This document shows, piece after piece, positions 1 through 5,870 of a stretch of 5,870 nt of DNA (positions are counted from its first letter, which is position 1; every line of letters begins with the position of its first letter). Both the position numbers and the translations under genes were made by a program. The stretch is taken from the NCBI GenBank assembly GCA_027065215.1, contig JAMOOT010000357.1, positions 1 to 5,870 on the forward strand. Direction: 5' to 3'. Under the pieces are notes generated by a model. The model was not told the origin of the DNA. It did no database searches and worked only from the letters and a program-made list of their open reading frames with translations. The DNA comes from Candidatus Omnitrophota bacterium (GTDB lineage Bacteria > Omnitrophota > Gorgyraeia > S143-82).

Positions 1-663
1 TGGGGTCCGGACCATCATGGATATATTCCAAGGGTGAAGGCGGCTGTTGCTGCAATGGGTTTTGAACCTAATGCATTGCAAGTGGTTATAGTTCAGTTGG
101 TAACGCTTTATCGGGATGGCGAACCTATTCCTATGTCTACTCGCCAAGGCAAATACATAACGATTGATGAGTTGATGGATGAGGTTGGTGTAGATGCGGC
201 AAGGTTTTTTCTTCTTATGCGTAAGACAAGTTCACATTTGGATTTTGACTTAGATTTGGCCAAACGCCAGGCCCCAGAGAATCCGGTCTATTATGTCCAA
301 TATGCCCACGCCAGGGCCTGTCGGATATTAGAAATGGCCCAGACAGGAGGGTTGTTAGTATCATCTAAGAGGTTTGCTGAATCGTTCGGCCTTTCTAAAA
401 GTGAGGAAGAAGAGGACCTTATAAGTGCCTTATTGCGATTTAGGGATGTTATAGAGGCCTGTCTATTTGATACTGACCCCTACCCGTTGGTGGATTATTT
501 GCGTACTTTATCTACGACTTTTCACAGGTTTTACGAAAAGTGTCGGGTCTTGGGAGAGGAGAATAATGTATCTCTCTTTCGCTTGGGTTTAGTGAAAACT
601 ACCCAGATTACCTTGCGTTCTGGATTAAGTCTTCTTGGTGTTTCGGCTCCTGATAGAATGTGA
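1..663 (+). CDS. argS: Arginyl-tRNA synthetase, C-terminal part (5' end outside window)
   Basis: This class I aminoacyl-tRNA synthetase charges tRNA-Arg with arginine in the cytoplasm. The frame is open from base 1, so the gene starts upstream; 220 C-terminal residues are present. They begin with WGPDHHGYIPR, which matches the family's conserved G-A-D-H-H-G-Y stretch in the catalytic domain. The KMSKS-equivalent loop reads MSTRQGK (bases 133-153); many ArgS proteins lack the canonical second lysine here, so this is not a defect. Next come the conserved VDAARFFLLMR, the SHLDFDLDLA segment and ENPVYYVQYAHAR, which leads into the anticodon-binding helical domain (DALR type). The protein ends SAPDRM, close to the usual family terminus [E/D]RM, so the C-terminus looks intact. 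Two stops follow in tandem (TGA TAG). The GTG at base 34 is an internal valine codon and not a start. The transporter gene follows 13 bases downstream. Identification is very secure. Confidence 0.96.
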   Translation, partial: WGPDHHGYIPRVKAAVAAMGFEPNALQVVIVQLVTLYRDGEPIPMSTRQGKYITIDELMDEVGVDAARFFLLMRKTSSHLDFDLDLAKRQAPENPVYYVQYAHARACRILEMAQTGGLLVSSKRFAESFGLSKSEEEEDLISALLRFRDVIEACLFDTDPYPLVDYLRTLSTTFHRFYEKCRVLGEENNVSLFRLGLVKTTQITLRSGLSLLGVSAPDRM

Positions 664-670
664 TAGAATA
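651..670 (+). repeat. 10-bp tandem repeat at the argS stop codon
   Basis: TGATAGAATG is followed directly by TGATAGAATA, so nine of ten bases match. The first copy encodes the last argS residues and the second supplies the argS stop TGA. The repeat lies just before the likely transporter start at 677. It could be a small replication-slippage duplication or chance in AT-rich sequence. No function is assigned. Confidence 0.6.
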
Positions 671-676
671 GATTAT

Positions 677-2941
677 ATGAGGCAGGGGGGGAGATTTCTA
701 TCTATTTCCATATTAGTTTTGTTTTCTGTTATAACTATTTGGTTATCTTCCCTCCTTCCCAAAATCCCAGTCCAAAAAACAGTAGACATATTCTATGATA
801 AGTCTGGTGGTACGTATAGGAAATTCCAGTCTTGGGAAGATCTGTTTGGTAGCGACGATAGGGTCATTGTTGCCTGGAGAAGTCCAACGGGATTTGATCA
901 TACCGCTGTATCTACGGTCATAGCGCTTACTGAAAAACTGGAGTCTTTGGATGGGGTTGAGGAAGTAAAAAGTTTATCTACAGTAAGTGATATATGGGGT
1001 GAAGGTTATGATTTTTATGCTAATCCACCGTTCTCAAATGACGTAGATAGCGATCTTTTGCAATTAAAAGATAGAATTCTATTCAATCCTATATTTGTTG
1101 ACAATCTTATTTCTAAAGATGGGACTGTGTTTTCTTGGATAGTCTTTTTAGAGCCGCGTATTTCCGATAAGTCATCTGTCATTGAATCAATAATAAATAC
1201 GATAAAAACTTCATTGAATATTGGCGAGTATCATCTTAGTGGTTCAGCAATTGTGGATTATTATTACACCAAGTATATGGAAAATGACCTTCGGACTTTT
1301 TTGCCGTTGGTTCTCCTATTTATATTTCTCGTGTTATTAATTACATTCCGCTCAATTGGAGGGGTACTTTTTCCGTTTCTTACGATACTGGTGTCTTTGG
1401 TATGGACTATGTCTTTGCTTTACTTCTTTGGTTTTGCGATAAACAACGTTACTACGATTATTCCGCCCATTATTGTTGCTATAGGGATTGCTGATAGTAT
1501 TCATTTTGTCGCTGAAGTCCTTCAACGTCGCAGAATTGCTCCAGAAAAGAGGTTTTCAGATGTCTTATCTGGTAGTGTATTGGAGATATTTAAACCATGT
1601 TTTTTGACGAGCATAACCACAGCCATAGGATTTGCCTCTCTTTCAGTGAGTCGTATAGAGCCGGTTAGGCAGATGGGAATAGTAGCCTCAATAGGTGTAA
1701 TATTTGCCCTTGTAATTACATTTACTGTTTTGCCGTCCTTGTTGTTTTTATTCCCTTCTTTGTTGGATAAAAGGTTTGAGTTTGGAACGGTTGCATGGGG
1801 ACGGTTCAGTTTTGATAGATTCCTTTATGCCTTGATTGAATTTGATAGACGATGGATTGCCTGGATATTAATCTCTGCCGTTATCTTGGTGGGAGGTTCC
1901 CTTTATTATGCCAGGAGAATAAAAACAGAGACCAGTATGATAAATTACTTTAAGAAGAATACAGAGGTCTATAAATCAACAGTATTTATTCAAAATACGT
2001 TAGGAGGAATACACTTTATAAATATCTCCCTGAGGGCACCTAAGGAGGATTATTTTATGTCTGTGGCGAATCTTCGGCGGTTGGAAAATTTGGAGGAAAA
2101 GGTTGGTTCGTTGCCAAAGGTAGATAAAGTCCTTTCGGTGGTCGAATATCTGAAATTGATGAATAGAGCACTACATTCCAACAATCAAGAATTTTTTGCG
2201 CTTCCAGAGAGGGATTCAACTGTAAAGCAGTATCTTCTGCTTTACGATTTGGATGACCTGCGTGATTTTGTGAACGATGAGTGGAATTGGGTAACAGTCC
2301 AGGTTAGGACACATGAGAATAGTAGTTTGGGATTAATGAAACTTGTAGGAGAGATCAAAGAGATAACCAGAACACTTTTCCCAAATAGAGAAGTGGAAGT
2401 TTCAGTGGTTGGCCGTGCGGTTTTAGCGGCAGAGACCAATGAGTTGGTTTCTCAAGGGCAAATTAAAAGTTTGTCTCTGGCCTTTGTCCTTATATTTATA
2501 TTGATGTTTCTGGTTTTTAGGTCAATAAGAGTTGGGATATTGAGCATGGTCCCGAATATAATTCCATTGATTCTAAACTTTGGTATCATGGGAGCATTTG
2601 GCATAAGGTTAGATAGCGCTACTTCCATGATCTCTGCAGTAGGGATTGGAATTATTGTTGATGATACTATCCACTTCCTTCACACCTTGATTAAGAACCT
2701 TAAACAATTGCCTTTGGATAAGGCAGTGGATGAGGTAATAATGGAAAAGGGACGTCCGATCATTTTTACTTCAGTGATACTATTTTTCGGTTTTGTTATT
2801 CTTTCTTTGTCCCGGTTTTCTCCTACTGCTGCCTTTGGTGTCTTGTCGTCTGTGTTGATGGTAAACGCCTTAATATCAGATTTGTTGATATTACCTGCTA
2901 TATTGTATATCTTGGCACGGTTAAAAGGGAGGTCTTCATGA
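677..2941 (+). CDS. MMPL/RND-superfamily inner-membrane transporter
   Basis: Predicted proton-driven RND exporter of the MMPL (hydrophobe/lipid) type in the inner membrane. The 754 residues show the two-fold RND plan. TM1 (about residues 7-27) is followed by a large periplasmic loop (to about 205) and five helices (about 208-362). TM7 (about 392-412) is followed by a second periplasmic loop (to about 595) and five more helices (about 597-750). The charged motifs expected for proton relay sit in the middle helix of each half: GIADSIHF with Asp273, and GIIVDDTIHF with Asp662 and Asp663. Length fits bacterial MMPL proteins, which are shorter than AcrB-type pumps. The ATG at 677 is chosen because it follows the argS stop by 13 bases and leaves a short N-terminus before TM1, but its Shine-Dalgarno sequence is poor. 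TTG 635 or GTG 638, inside argS, would add 14 or 13 residues. The stop overlaps the next start (ATGA). Family is secure; substrate is unknown, with lipids or other hydrophobic compounds the best guess. Confidence 0.92.
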   Translation: MRQGGRFLSISILVLFSVITIWLSSLLPKIPVQKTVDIFYDKSGGTYRKFQSWEDLFGSDDRVIVAWRSPTGFDHTAVSTVIALTEKLESLDGVEEVKSLSTVSDIWGEGYDFYANPPFSNDVDSDLLQLKDRILFNPIFVDNLISKDGTVFSWIVFLEPRISDKSSVIESIINTIKTSLNIGEYHLSGSAIVDYYYTKYMENDLRTFLPLVLLFIFLVLLITFRSIGGVLFPFLTILVSLVWTMSLLYFFGFAINNVTTIIPPIIVAIGIADSIHFVAEVLQRRRIAPEKRFSDVLSGSVLEIFKPCFLTSITTAIGFASLSVSRIEPVRQMGIVASIGVIFALVITFTVLPSLLFLFPSLLDKRFEFGTVAWGRFSFDRFLYALIEFDRRWIAWILISAVILVGGSLYYARRIKTETSMINYFKKNTEVYKSTVFIQNTLGGIHFINISLRAPKEDYFMSVANLRRLENLEEKVGSLPKVDKVLSVVEYLKLMNRALHSNNQEFFALPERDSTVKQYLLLYDLDDLRDFVNDEWNWVTVQVRTHENSSLGLMKLVGEIKEITRTLFPNREVEVSVVGRAVLAAETNELVSQGQIKSLSLAFVLIFILMFLVFRSIRVGILSMVPNIIPLILNFGIMGAFGIRLDSATSMISAVGIGIIVDDTIHFLHTLIKNLKQLPLDKAVDEVIMEKGRPIIFTSVILFFGFVILSLSRFSPTAAFGVLSSVLMVNALISDLLILPAILYILARLKGRSS
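2926..2932 (+). promoter_or_regulatory. Strong Shine-Dalgarno site for the LolA-like gene
   Basis: AGGGAGG lies five bases before the ATG at 2938, inside the last codons of the transporter gene. It fixes the start of the LolA-like gene and suggests efficient independent initiation as well as coupling through the ATGA overlap. Confidence 0.8.
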
Positions 2942-3711
2942 AAAGAATGAGTATTGTTTTGTTACTCACAAGCATATTTATGCTATCACAAGGAATAGGT
3001 TTTGCGATTACAGGCCAAGAACTTGCCCAGAAGGTCTACAATCGATATGACGGAGATGATGCCTATTACAAGATAGAGATGAGCCTTATCGATAGAAGGG
3101 GAAAAGAACGAAGGCGGGAAATGGAGATTTTTGTGAAAGATTTTTCTGGGTTGGACAAGACCTATATCAAATTTCTTTCCCCAAACGATATCAAAGGGAC
3201 CAGTTTTCTATCTGTAGAGAGGATAGATAAGGATGATCTGCAGTATCTCTTTTTGCCTGATCTGGGTAGGGCCAGAAGAATCGTATCTTCTCAAAAGAGG
3301 AATCGATTTGTTAATACTGATTACACTTATGAAGATATGGAGCGACGTAAACCGGATAAAGATGAGCATAAGATAATAGGTGAAGAAGAATTTATTGGGC
3401 GGGATTGCTATAAATTAGAAAGTCTTCCCAAGAAGGGAACATCTCAATACAGCAAGCGCATTTCCTGGGTGGATAAGGAATCATTCCTTATCTTAAAAAC
3501 AGATTTTTATGATAGGAAGGGGAAGTTGATTAAGCGCTTTTGGGTGGACAAGGTAAGTGAAATAGATGGGATATGGACGGTTATGGACAGCACTATGCAT
3601 GATCTTAAAAGATCTCACAAGACCAGAATGGTTGTAAAGGAAGTTAAGTATAATCAAGGATTATCAGAAGAGATGTTTTCTGTTAGATATATGGAGAGAC
3701 ATTGGCGGTGA
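2938..3711 (+). CDS. LolA-like periplasmic protein (outer membrane lipoprotein-sorting protein family)
   Basis: Predicted soluble periplasmic protein with a LolA/LolB-like fold, a half-open beta-barrel that binds acyl chains in its characterised relatives. The 257 residues start with a Sec signal peptide: a basic KR, a hydrophobic run over about residues 4-20, and a likely cleavage after GFA at residue 23. The mature part matches the family usually named outer membrane lipoprotein-sorting protein (Pfam LolA_like, PF17131, from memory). Motifs seen are SPNDIKGTSFLSVE (81-94), LQYLFLPDLGRARRI (101-115), NTDYTYEDM (126-134) and SWVDKESFLILKTDFYD (176-192). There is a single Cys (157) and no lipobox, so it is not itself a lipoprotein. 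It is not the housekeeping LolA: it is larger and linked to an MMPL pump, a common pairing for this family. Inferred role is to carry or accept the pump's substrate in the periplasm. The start overlaps the upstream stop (ATGA), and the stop overlaps the next start (GTGA). Confidence 0.9.
   Translation: MKRMSIVLLLTSIFMLSQGIGFAITGQELAQKVYNRYDGDDAYYKIEMSLIDRRGKERRREMEIFVKDFSGLDKTYIKFLSPNDIKGTSFLSVERIDKDDLQYLFLPDLGRARRIVSSQKRNRFVNTDYTYEDMERRKPDKDEHKIIGEEEFIGRDCYKLESLPKKGTSQYSKRISWVDKESFLILKTDFYDRKGKLIKRFWVDKVSEIDGIWTVMDSTMHDLKRSHKTRMVVKEVKYNQGLSEEMFSVRYMERHWR
3693..3696 (+). promoter_or_regulatory. Shine-Dalgarno site for the barrel gene (start ambiguous)
   Basis: GGAG lies 11 bases before GTG 3708 and five bases before TTG 3702. 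The GTG gives a GTGA overlap with the upstream stop, the same layout as the preceding junction, so it is preferred. By spacing alone the TTG is also possible and would add only two residues (Met-Ala). Confidence 0.5.
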
Positions 3712-5249
3712 AAGGCAGATTGTTTTTTTGTTGTTTATTCCTAATATGGTTTACCCCGTTTGTGTGGGCAGAAGGGATAGATGAGCAAATAAAGGAACTT
3801 GTTGAGGAAATGAGTTGTCGTTTTTATCAGAATGTGATAGAGAAATCGCGTTCTGATACGACAAATTTTAGGGAAGTGCATAGAGAGGGGCAGATTAATA
3901 TTAAGAAAGACAGTTCTTCTCAGTCAGAAACTACACCACCTTCTCGGCCTAAAAAGGTGGAGAGTAAGGTAGGCAAATTTATACAAGATGTAAATGCTCG
4001 GTATTATCAGGATGCAAGAATAAGGATAATGTCCGATGTAGCAAGATCCCCTGGGGTAGAATCAGAGGGGCAGGTGTATGGATATTGGGTCCCTGGAGTA
4101 GAGTGTTCTGCTGACAAGTGGGGATTTAAATTGTGGCCTAAGGTCTGGTTTTCGCGTGGGTTTGGCCTTGATCAGGATTGGGATGTTGAATGCCTTTGGG
4201 ATCAGGCCTATCTTTCTTTAGATTCTGGGCGTTCTCGCTGGACAGTTGGTTGGCAAAAGTTTACTTGGGGCAAGTTGGATAAAATAGAATTTTTAGATAT
4301 GGTAAACCCTTATGACCTACGTTGGTTTTACACATGGGATAAGGAGGATCGCAAGGAGCCTTTGTTATCTCTTTCTTGGCAATGGGATGCTGACAATTGG
4401 TGGGTAGATTTAGTGGCAGTGCCGAGGTTTGGTCACAATCGTTATCTCTATTTTAACAGTGATTGGGCCCAATTTGGCAGGATAAAGGAGAGTTTTGTTA
4501 ATTATTCTCAAGTACAAGATATAGAGATAGTTAGCCCTGATTGGACTGATTCTTACTCGTTGCACAATAGTGAATTGTTTTTAAGGTGGGGTAGTACTGT
4601 TTGGGAAACTGATTTAGATTTGTATCTCTTTTATGGGTATAATCGAGTTCCAGGGTTGTATGGTTCAAGGACTGTTAAGCATTTTTTATATCAACCTTCA
4701 CCTGATACATTGTTAGGATTGTTGGGTACCTCTTCAGATGAACGAAAGATTGTTGAATTTTATCGGAGGGATATTATAGTGGGGGCTGATTTTGAAGCCA
4801 CAGTGGGTGACTTTGGAATAAGAGGGGAAGTAGGGTATTCTCGGGATGTCCCTGTTTTAAGGGATGATTTTGCATTGGTGTCTCGAGATGAATTTGCAGT
4901 AGGCCTTGGCATTGATTATACTTCTCCCAATGATTGGTATTTTAATCTGCAGTTGATATGGCAAACGATTCAAGACTATCCTGGATTAGTGGCTATGGAG
5001 AGAAATTCTTTTATCTGGGTAGCCAACCTGAGGAAAAATATGTTGGATGGGGATTTGGTGTTAGATGTTGATTTGGTGATTCGGACCCCTTATGGAGATA
5101 GCATGTTTAATCCGGAGTTGTCCTATAGATTAAATGATTTCTCTAAGATTGTATTAGGTGGGTTTTGGTTCAATGGCGCCTCTTCTTCCTTGTTTGGGGC
5201 TAAAAGGGAAAACGATAGAGTGTATACTGAATTGGAGTTCTCTTTTTAG
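3708..5249 (+). CDS. Outer-membrane beta-barrel protein (DUF1302-like)
   Basis: Predicted outer-membrane barrel, 513 residues from the GTG start. A signal peptide is clear: KGR, then a hydrophobic FF-CC-LFLIWF core, with likely cleavage after VWA at residue 21. Residues 22 to about 115 are polar and look periplasmic, with a Ser/Lys/Pro-rich linker near 66-88 and a diverged internal repeat (33-62 and 93-122). From about residue 123 onward the sequence is rich in Trp, Tyr and alternating hydrophobic/polar residues, as in transmembrane beta-strands. It ends YTELEFSF, and the terminal Phe fits a BAM-recognised barrel signal. The stretch FTWGKLDKIEFLDMVNPYDL (185-204), with EDR nearby, resembles DUF1302 proteins, which also occur beside RND transporters. 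The four-base overlap with the LolA-like gene points to a shared function. Inferred role is the outer-membrane end of the export path, either a pore or a receiver of substrate. The barrel call is firm; family and function are less so. Confidence 0.82.
   Translation: MKGRLFFCCLFLIWFTPFVWAEGIDEQIKELVEEMSCRFYQNVIEKSRSDTTNFREVHREGQINIKKDSSSQSETTPPSRPKKVESKVGKFIQDVNARYYQDARIRIMSDVARSPGVESEGQVYGYWVPGVECSADKWGFKLWPKVWFSRGFGLDQDWDVECLWDQAYLSLDSGRSRWTVGWQKFTWGKLDKIEFLDMVNPYDLRWFYTWDKEDRKEPLLSLSWQWDADNWWVDLVAVPRFGHNRYLYFNSDWAQFGRIKESFVNYSQVQDIEIVSPDWTDSYSLHNSELFLRWGSTVWETDLDLYLFYGYNRVPGLYGSRTVKHFLYQPSPDTLLGLLGTSSDERKIVEFYRRDIIVGADFEATVGDFGIRGEVGYSRDVPVLRDDFALVSRDEFAVGLGIDYTSPNDWYFNLQLIWQTIQDYPGLVAMERNSFIWVANLRKNMLDGDLVLDVDLVIRTPYGDSMFNPELSYRLNDFSKIVLGGFWFNGASSSLFGAKRENDRVYTELEFSF
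3804..3893 (+). repeat. Internal protein repeat, copy 1 (barrel gene)
   Basis: Codons for residues 33-62 of the barrel protein. They align without gaps to residues 93-122 with 9 of 30 identities, counted by hand: R, Y, Q, S, D, V, E, G, Q at matching positions. Both copies end EGQ, encoded by an identical 10-base AGAGGGGCAG. The offset is exactly 180 bases, or 60 codons. Confidence 0.6.
3984..4073 (+). repeat. Internal protein repeat, copy 2 (barrel gene)
   Basis: Second copy of the 30-residue repeat, residues 93-122, directly before the barrel strands begin. It shares with copy 1 an R-[FY]-Y-Q-[ND] core, an S-D pair eight positions later, and a closing E-G-Q. The two copies are separated by a low-complexity Ser/Thr/Lys/Pro linker, which suggests two small tandem periplasmic elements, perhaps helical. 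Confidence 0.6.
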
Positions 5250-5295
5250 CCCTTTGCAAATAGGGTGTTATAAATTCATGCCAGGGTTTATATTC

Positions 5296-5311
5296 GAAAT
5301 ACTTTTATTTC
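5296..5311. other. Small AT-rich hairpin in the intergenic gap
   Basis: GAAATA and TATTTC are exact reverse complements separated by the loop CTTT. The stem is six pairs and AT-rich, so it would be weak as RNA. No U-tract follows directly, so it is not called a terminator. The surrounding gap (5250-5465) holds no credible gene: the small frames beginning at ATG encode only about 10-13 residues. A CCCT/AGGG pair just after the barrel stop (5250-5265) is too short to call a terminator. Confidence 0.35.
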
Positions 5312-5332
5312 AGTGAATTCATTGGGTATAAT
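5304..5332 (+). promoter_or_regulatory. Candidate sigma-70-type promoter for the downstream ferredoxin/hydrogenase-like gene
   Basis: A perfect TATAAT (5327-5332) lies 17 bases after TTTATT (5304-5309), which matches only three of six bases of TTGACA. The -10 box sits inside an odd palindrome GGTAT-A-ATACC (5325-5335), which could be an operator. Transcription from here would leave a leader of roughly 125 bases before the GTG start. A weaker alternative is TTGTGA (5338-5343) with TGTTAT (5361-5366), also at 17 bases. AT-rich DNA yields such boxes by chance, so confidence is low. Confidence 0.35.
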
Positions 5333-5450
5333 ACCAGTTGTGACTTTAAATCTTTTTTAGTGTTATGTATATTGCGATAAATATTGTGGATGTTATTGAG
5401 AGGTAGGGAGGATATACATTAAGATATTCTATTGAAAGGTAACTTAGATT

Positions 5451-5456
5451 AAGGAG
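5451..5456 (+). promoter_or_regulatory. Shine-Dalgarno site supporting the GTG start at 5466
   Basis: AAGGAG lies nine bases before GTG 5466. An in-frame TAA at 5457-5459 excludes any earlier start, and no other start codon occurs before the first cysteine motif. The GTG start is therefore well determined. Confidence 0.75.
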
Positions 5457-5465
5457 TAAATAGTA

Positions 5466-5870
5466 GTGAATCAGCACCCTATCTATACAGAAGAGCATGA
5501 ATGTCAAGATTGTTATAAATGTGTTAGGGAATGTCCTGTTAAGGCAATAAGGCTTAATAATGGGAAGGCATCAATAATTGAGGATGAATGTGTCTTATGT
5601 GGGCATTGTGTTAGAGTATGTCCTGTTCATGCCAAAAAAGTCAGGAACGATTTAGAAAGGGTTATTTCGCTTTTGGAGACAAAGGATAAAGTTATAGTTT
5701 CTCTTGCTCCATCTTTTAGAGTGGAATTTTCGGAATACCCAGTTGATAAGTTGATAGGTATTTTCAAAAAATTTGGTTTTTATGGCGTTTCAGAAACCGC
5801 TATTGGTGCAGAGGAAGTTTCTGCCAATGTTGCTAAGTATATATCTGAGTCTAAAGAGAAATGCTTTATT
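5466..5870 (+). CDS. Two-[4Fe-4S] ferredoxin / [FeFe]-hydrogenase-like protein, N-terminal part (3' end outside window)
   Basis: The first 135 residues are present and the frame is open at the window end. Residues 13-24 hold CQDCYKCVRECP and residues 42-53 hold CVLCGHCVRVCP. These are two classical CxxCxxCxxxCP motifs, so the N-terminus is a 2[4Fe-4S] ferredoxin-type domain. From about residue 75 (KVIVSLAPSFRVEF, then FGFYGVSETAIGAEEVS) the sequence matches the start of the [FeFe]-hydrogenase large-subunit C-terminal domain as found in short hydrogenase-like proteins. From family knowledge, these often continue into a PAS domain and sometimes a phosphatase or kinase output domain (HsfB-like), and are thought to be redox or H2 sensors and not catalytic enzymes. 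The H-cluster cysteine motifs and any output domain would lie beyond the window, so enzyme and sensor cannot be separated here. No signal peptide is seen, so it is probably cytoplasmic. It sits 216 bases after the barrel gene and is likely its own transcription unit. Confidence 0.85.
   Translation, partial: MNQHPIYTEEHECQDCYKCVRECPVKAIRLNNGKASIIEDECVLCGHCVRVCPVHAKKVRNDLERVISLLETKDKVIVSLAPSFRVEFSEYPVDKLIGIFKKFGFYGVSETAIGAEEVSANVAKYISESKEKCFI

Noticed and set aside
34..36. GTG as the start of a short separate gene
   Set aside because: The frame is open to base 1 and the upstream codons give WGPDHHGYIPR, a conserved ArgS segment, so this GTG is an internal codon.
2242..2439. 65-residue open frame on the - strand
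   Set aside because: It lies wholly inside the transporter gene, opposite conserved RND sequence, has no recognisable motif and is a shadow frame.
2912..2928. TTGGCACGG as a sigma-54 -24 element
   Set aside because: No TTGCA-like -12 element follows at the right distance, and it lies within the coding end of the transporter gene.
5250..5265. Possible intrinsic terminator after the barrel gene (CCCT ... AGGG)
   Set aside because: The stem has four pairs plus one G-U, and no T-run follows, so it is too weak to call.
5338..5359. TTGTGA as part of a Rex- or CRP-like redox operator
   Set aside because: Only one half-site is present; the expected inverted second half is missing.
5365..5406. Small frame MYIAINIVDVIER in the intergenic gap
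   Set aside because: It has only 13 codons, no Shine-Dalgarno sequence and no further support.
5405..5411. AGGGAGG-like ribosome site in the leader
   Set aside because: No ATG, GTG or TTG start lies at suitable spacing downstream, so it is probably chance.

Overview
The window looks like a piece of chromosome from an AT-rich, Gram-negative, probably anaerobic bacterium. The Gram-negative assignment rests on a LolA-like periplasmic protein and an outer-membrane beta-barrel with a C-terminal Phe. The anaerobic assignment rests on a two-cluster ferredoxin joined to a [FeFe]-hydrogenase-like domain. Desulfobacterota or a similar anaerobic lineage would fit, but that is inference. All genes read on the + strand, and no mobile element, CRISPR array, tRNA or rRNA is visible.

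Layout. Bases 1-663 are the 3' end of argS (arginyl-tRNA synthetase), whose 5' part lies outside the window. From 677 to 5249 three genes form a tightly packed cluster: an MMPL/RND-type inner-membrane transporter of about 754 residues, a 257-residue periplasmic LolA-like protein, and an outer-membrane beta-barrel protein of about 513 residues. The second and third genes overlap their upstream partner by 4 bases (ATGA and GTGA). The first begins only 13 bases after the argS stop, or inside argS if an earlier start is used. No terminator or promoter is evident between argS and the cluster, so the four genes may be co-transcribed.

An AT-rich gap (5250-5465) holds short dyads, a TATAAT box and a good Shine-Dalgarno sequence. 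It is followed by the 5' end of a gene whose first 135 residues carry two [4Fe-4S] motifs leading into a [FeFe]-hydrogenase-like domain. This gene continues past the window end.

How the genes may work together. The three middle genes place one component in each envelope compartment: a proton-driven inner-membrane pump, a soluble lipid-binding-type carrier and an outer-membrane barrel. The simplest reading is a transenvelope path for a hydrophobic or lipid-like substrate. The substrate cannot be read from the sequence. The ferredoxin/hydrogenase-like gene is probably a separate unit, perhaps a redox or H2 sensor.
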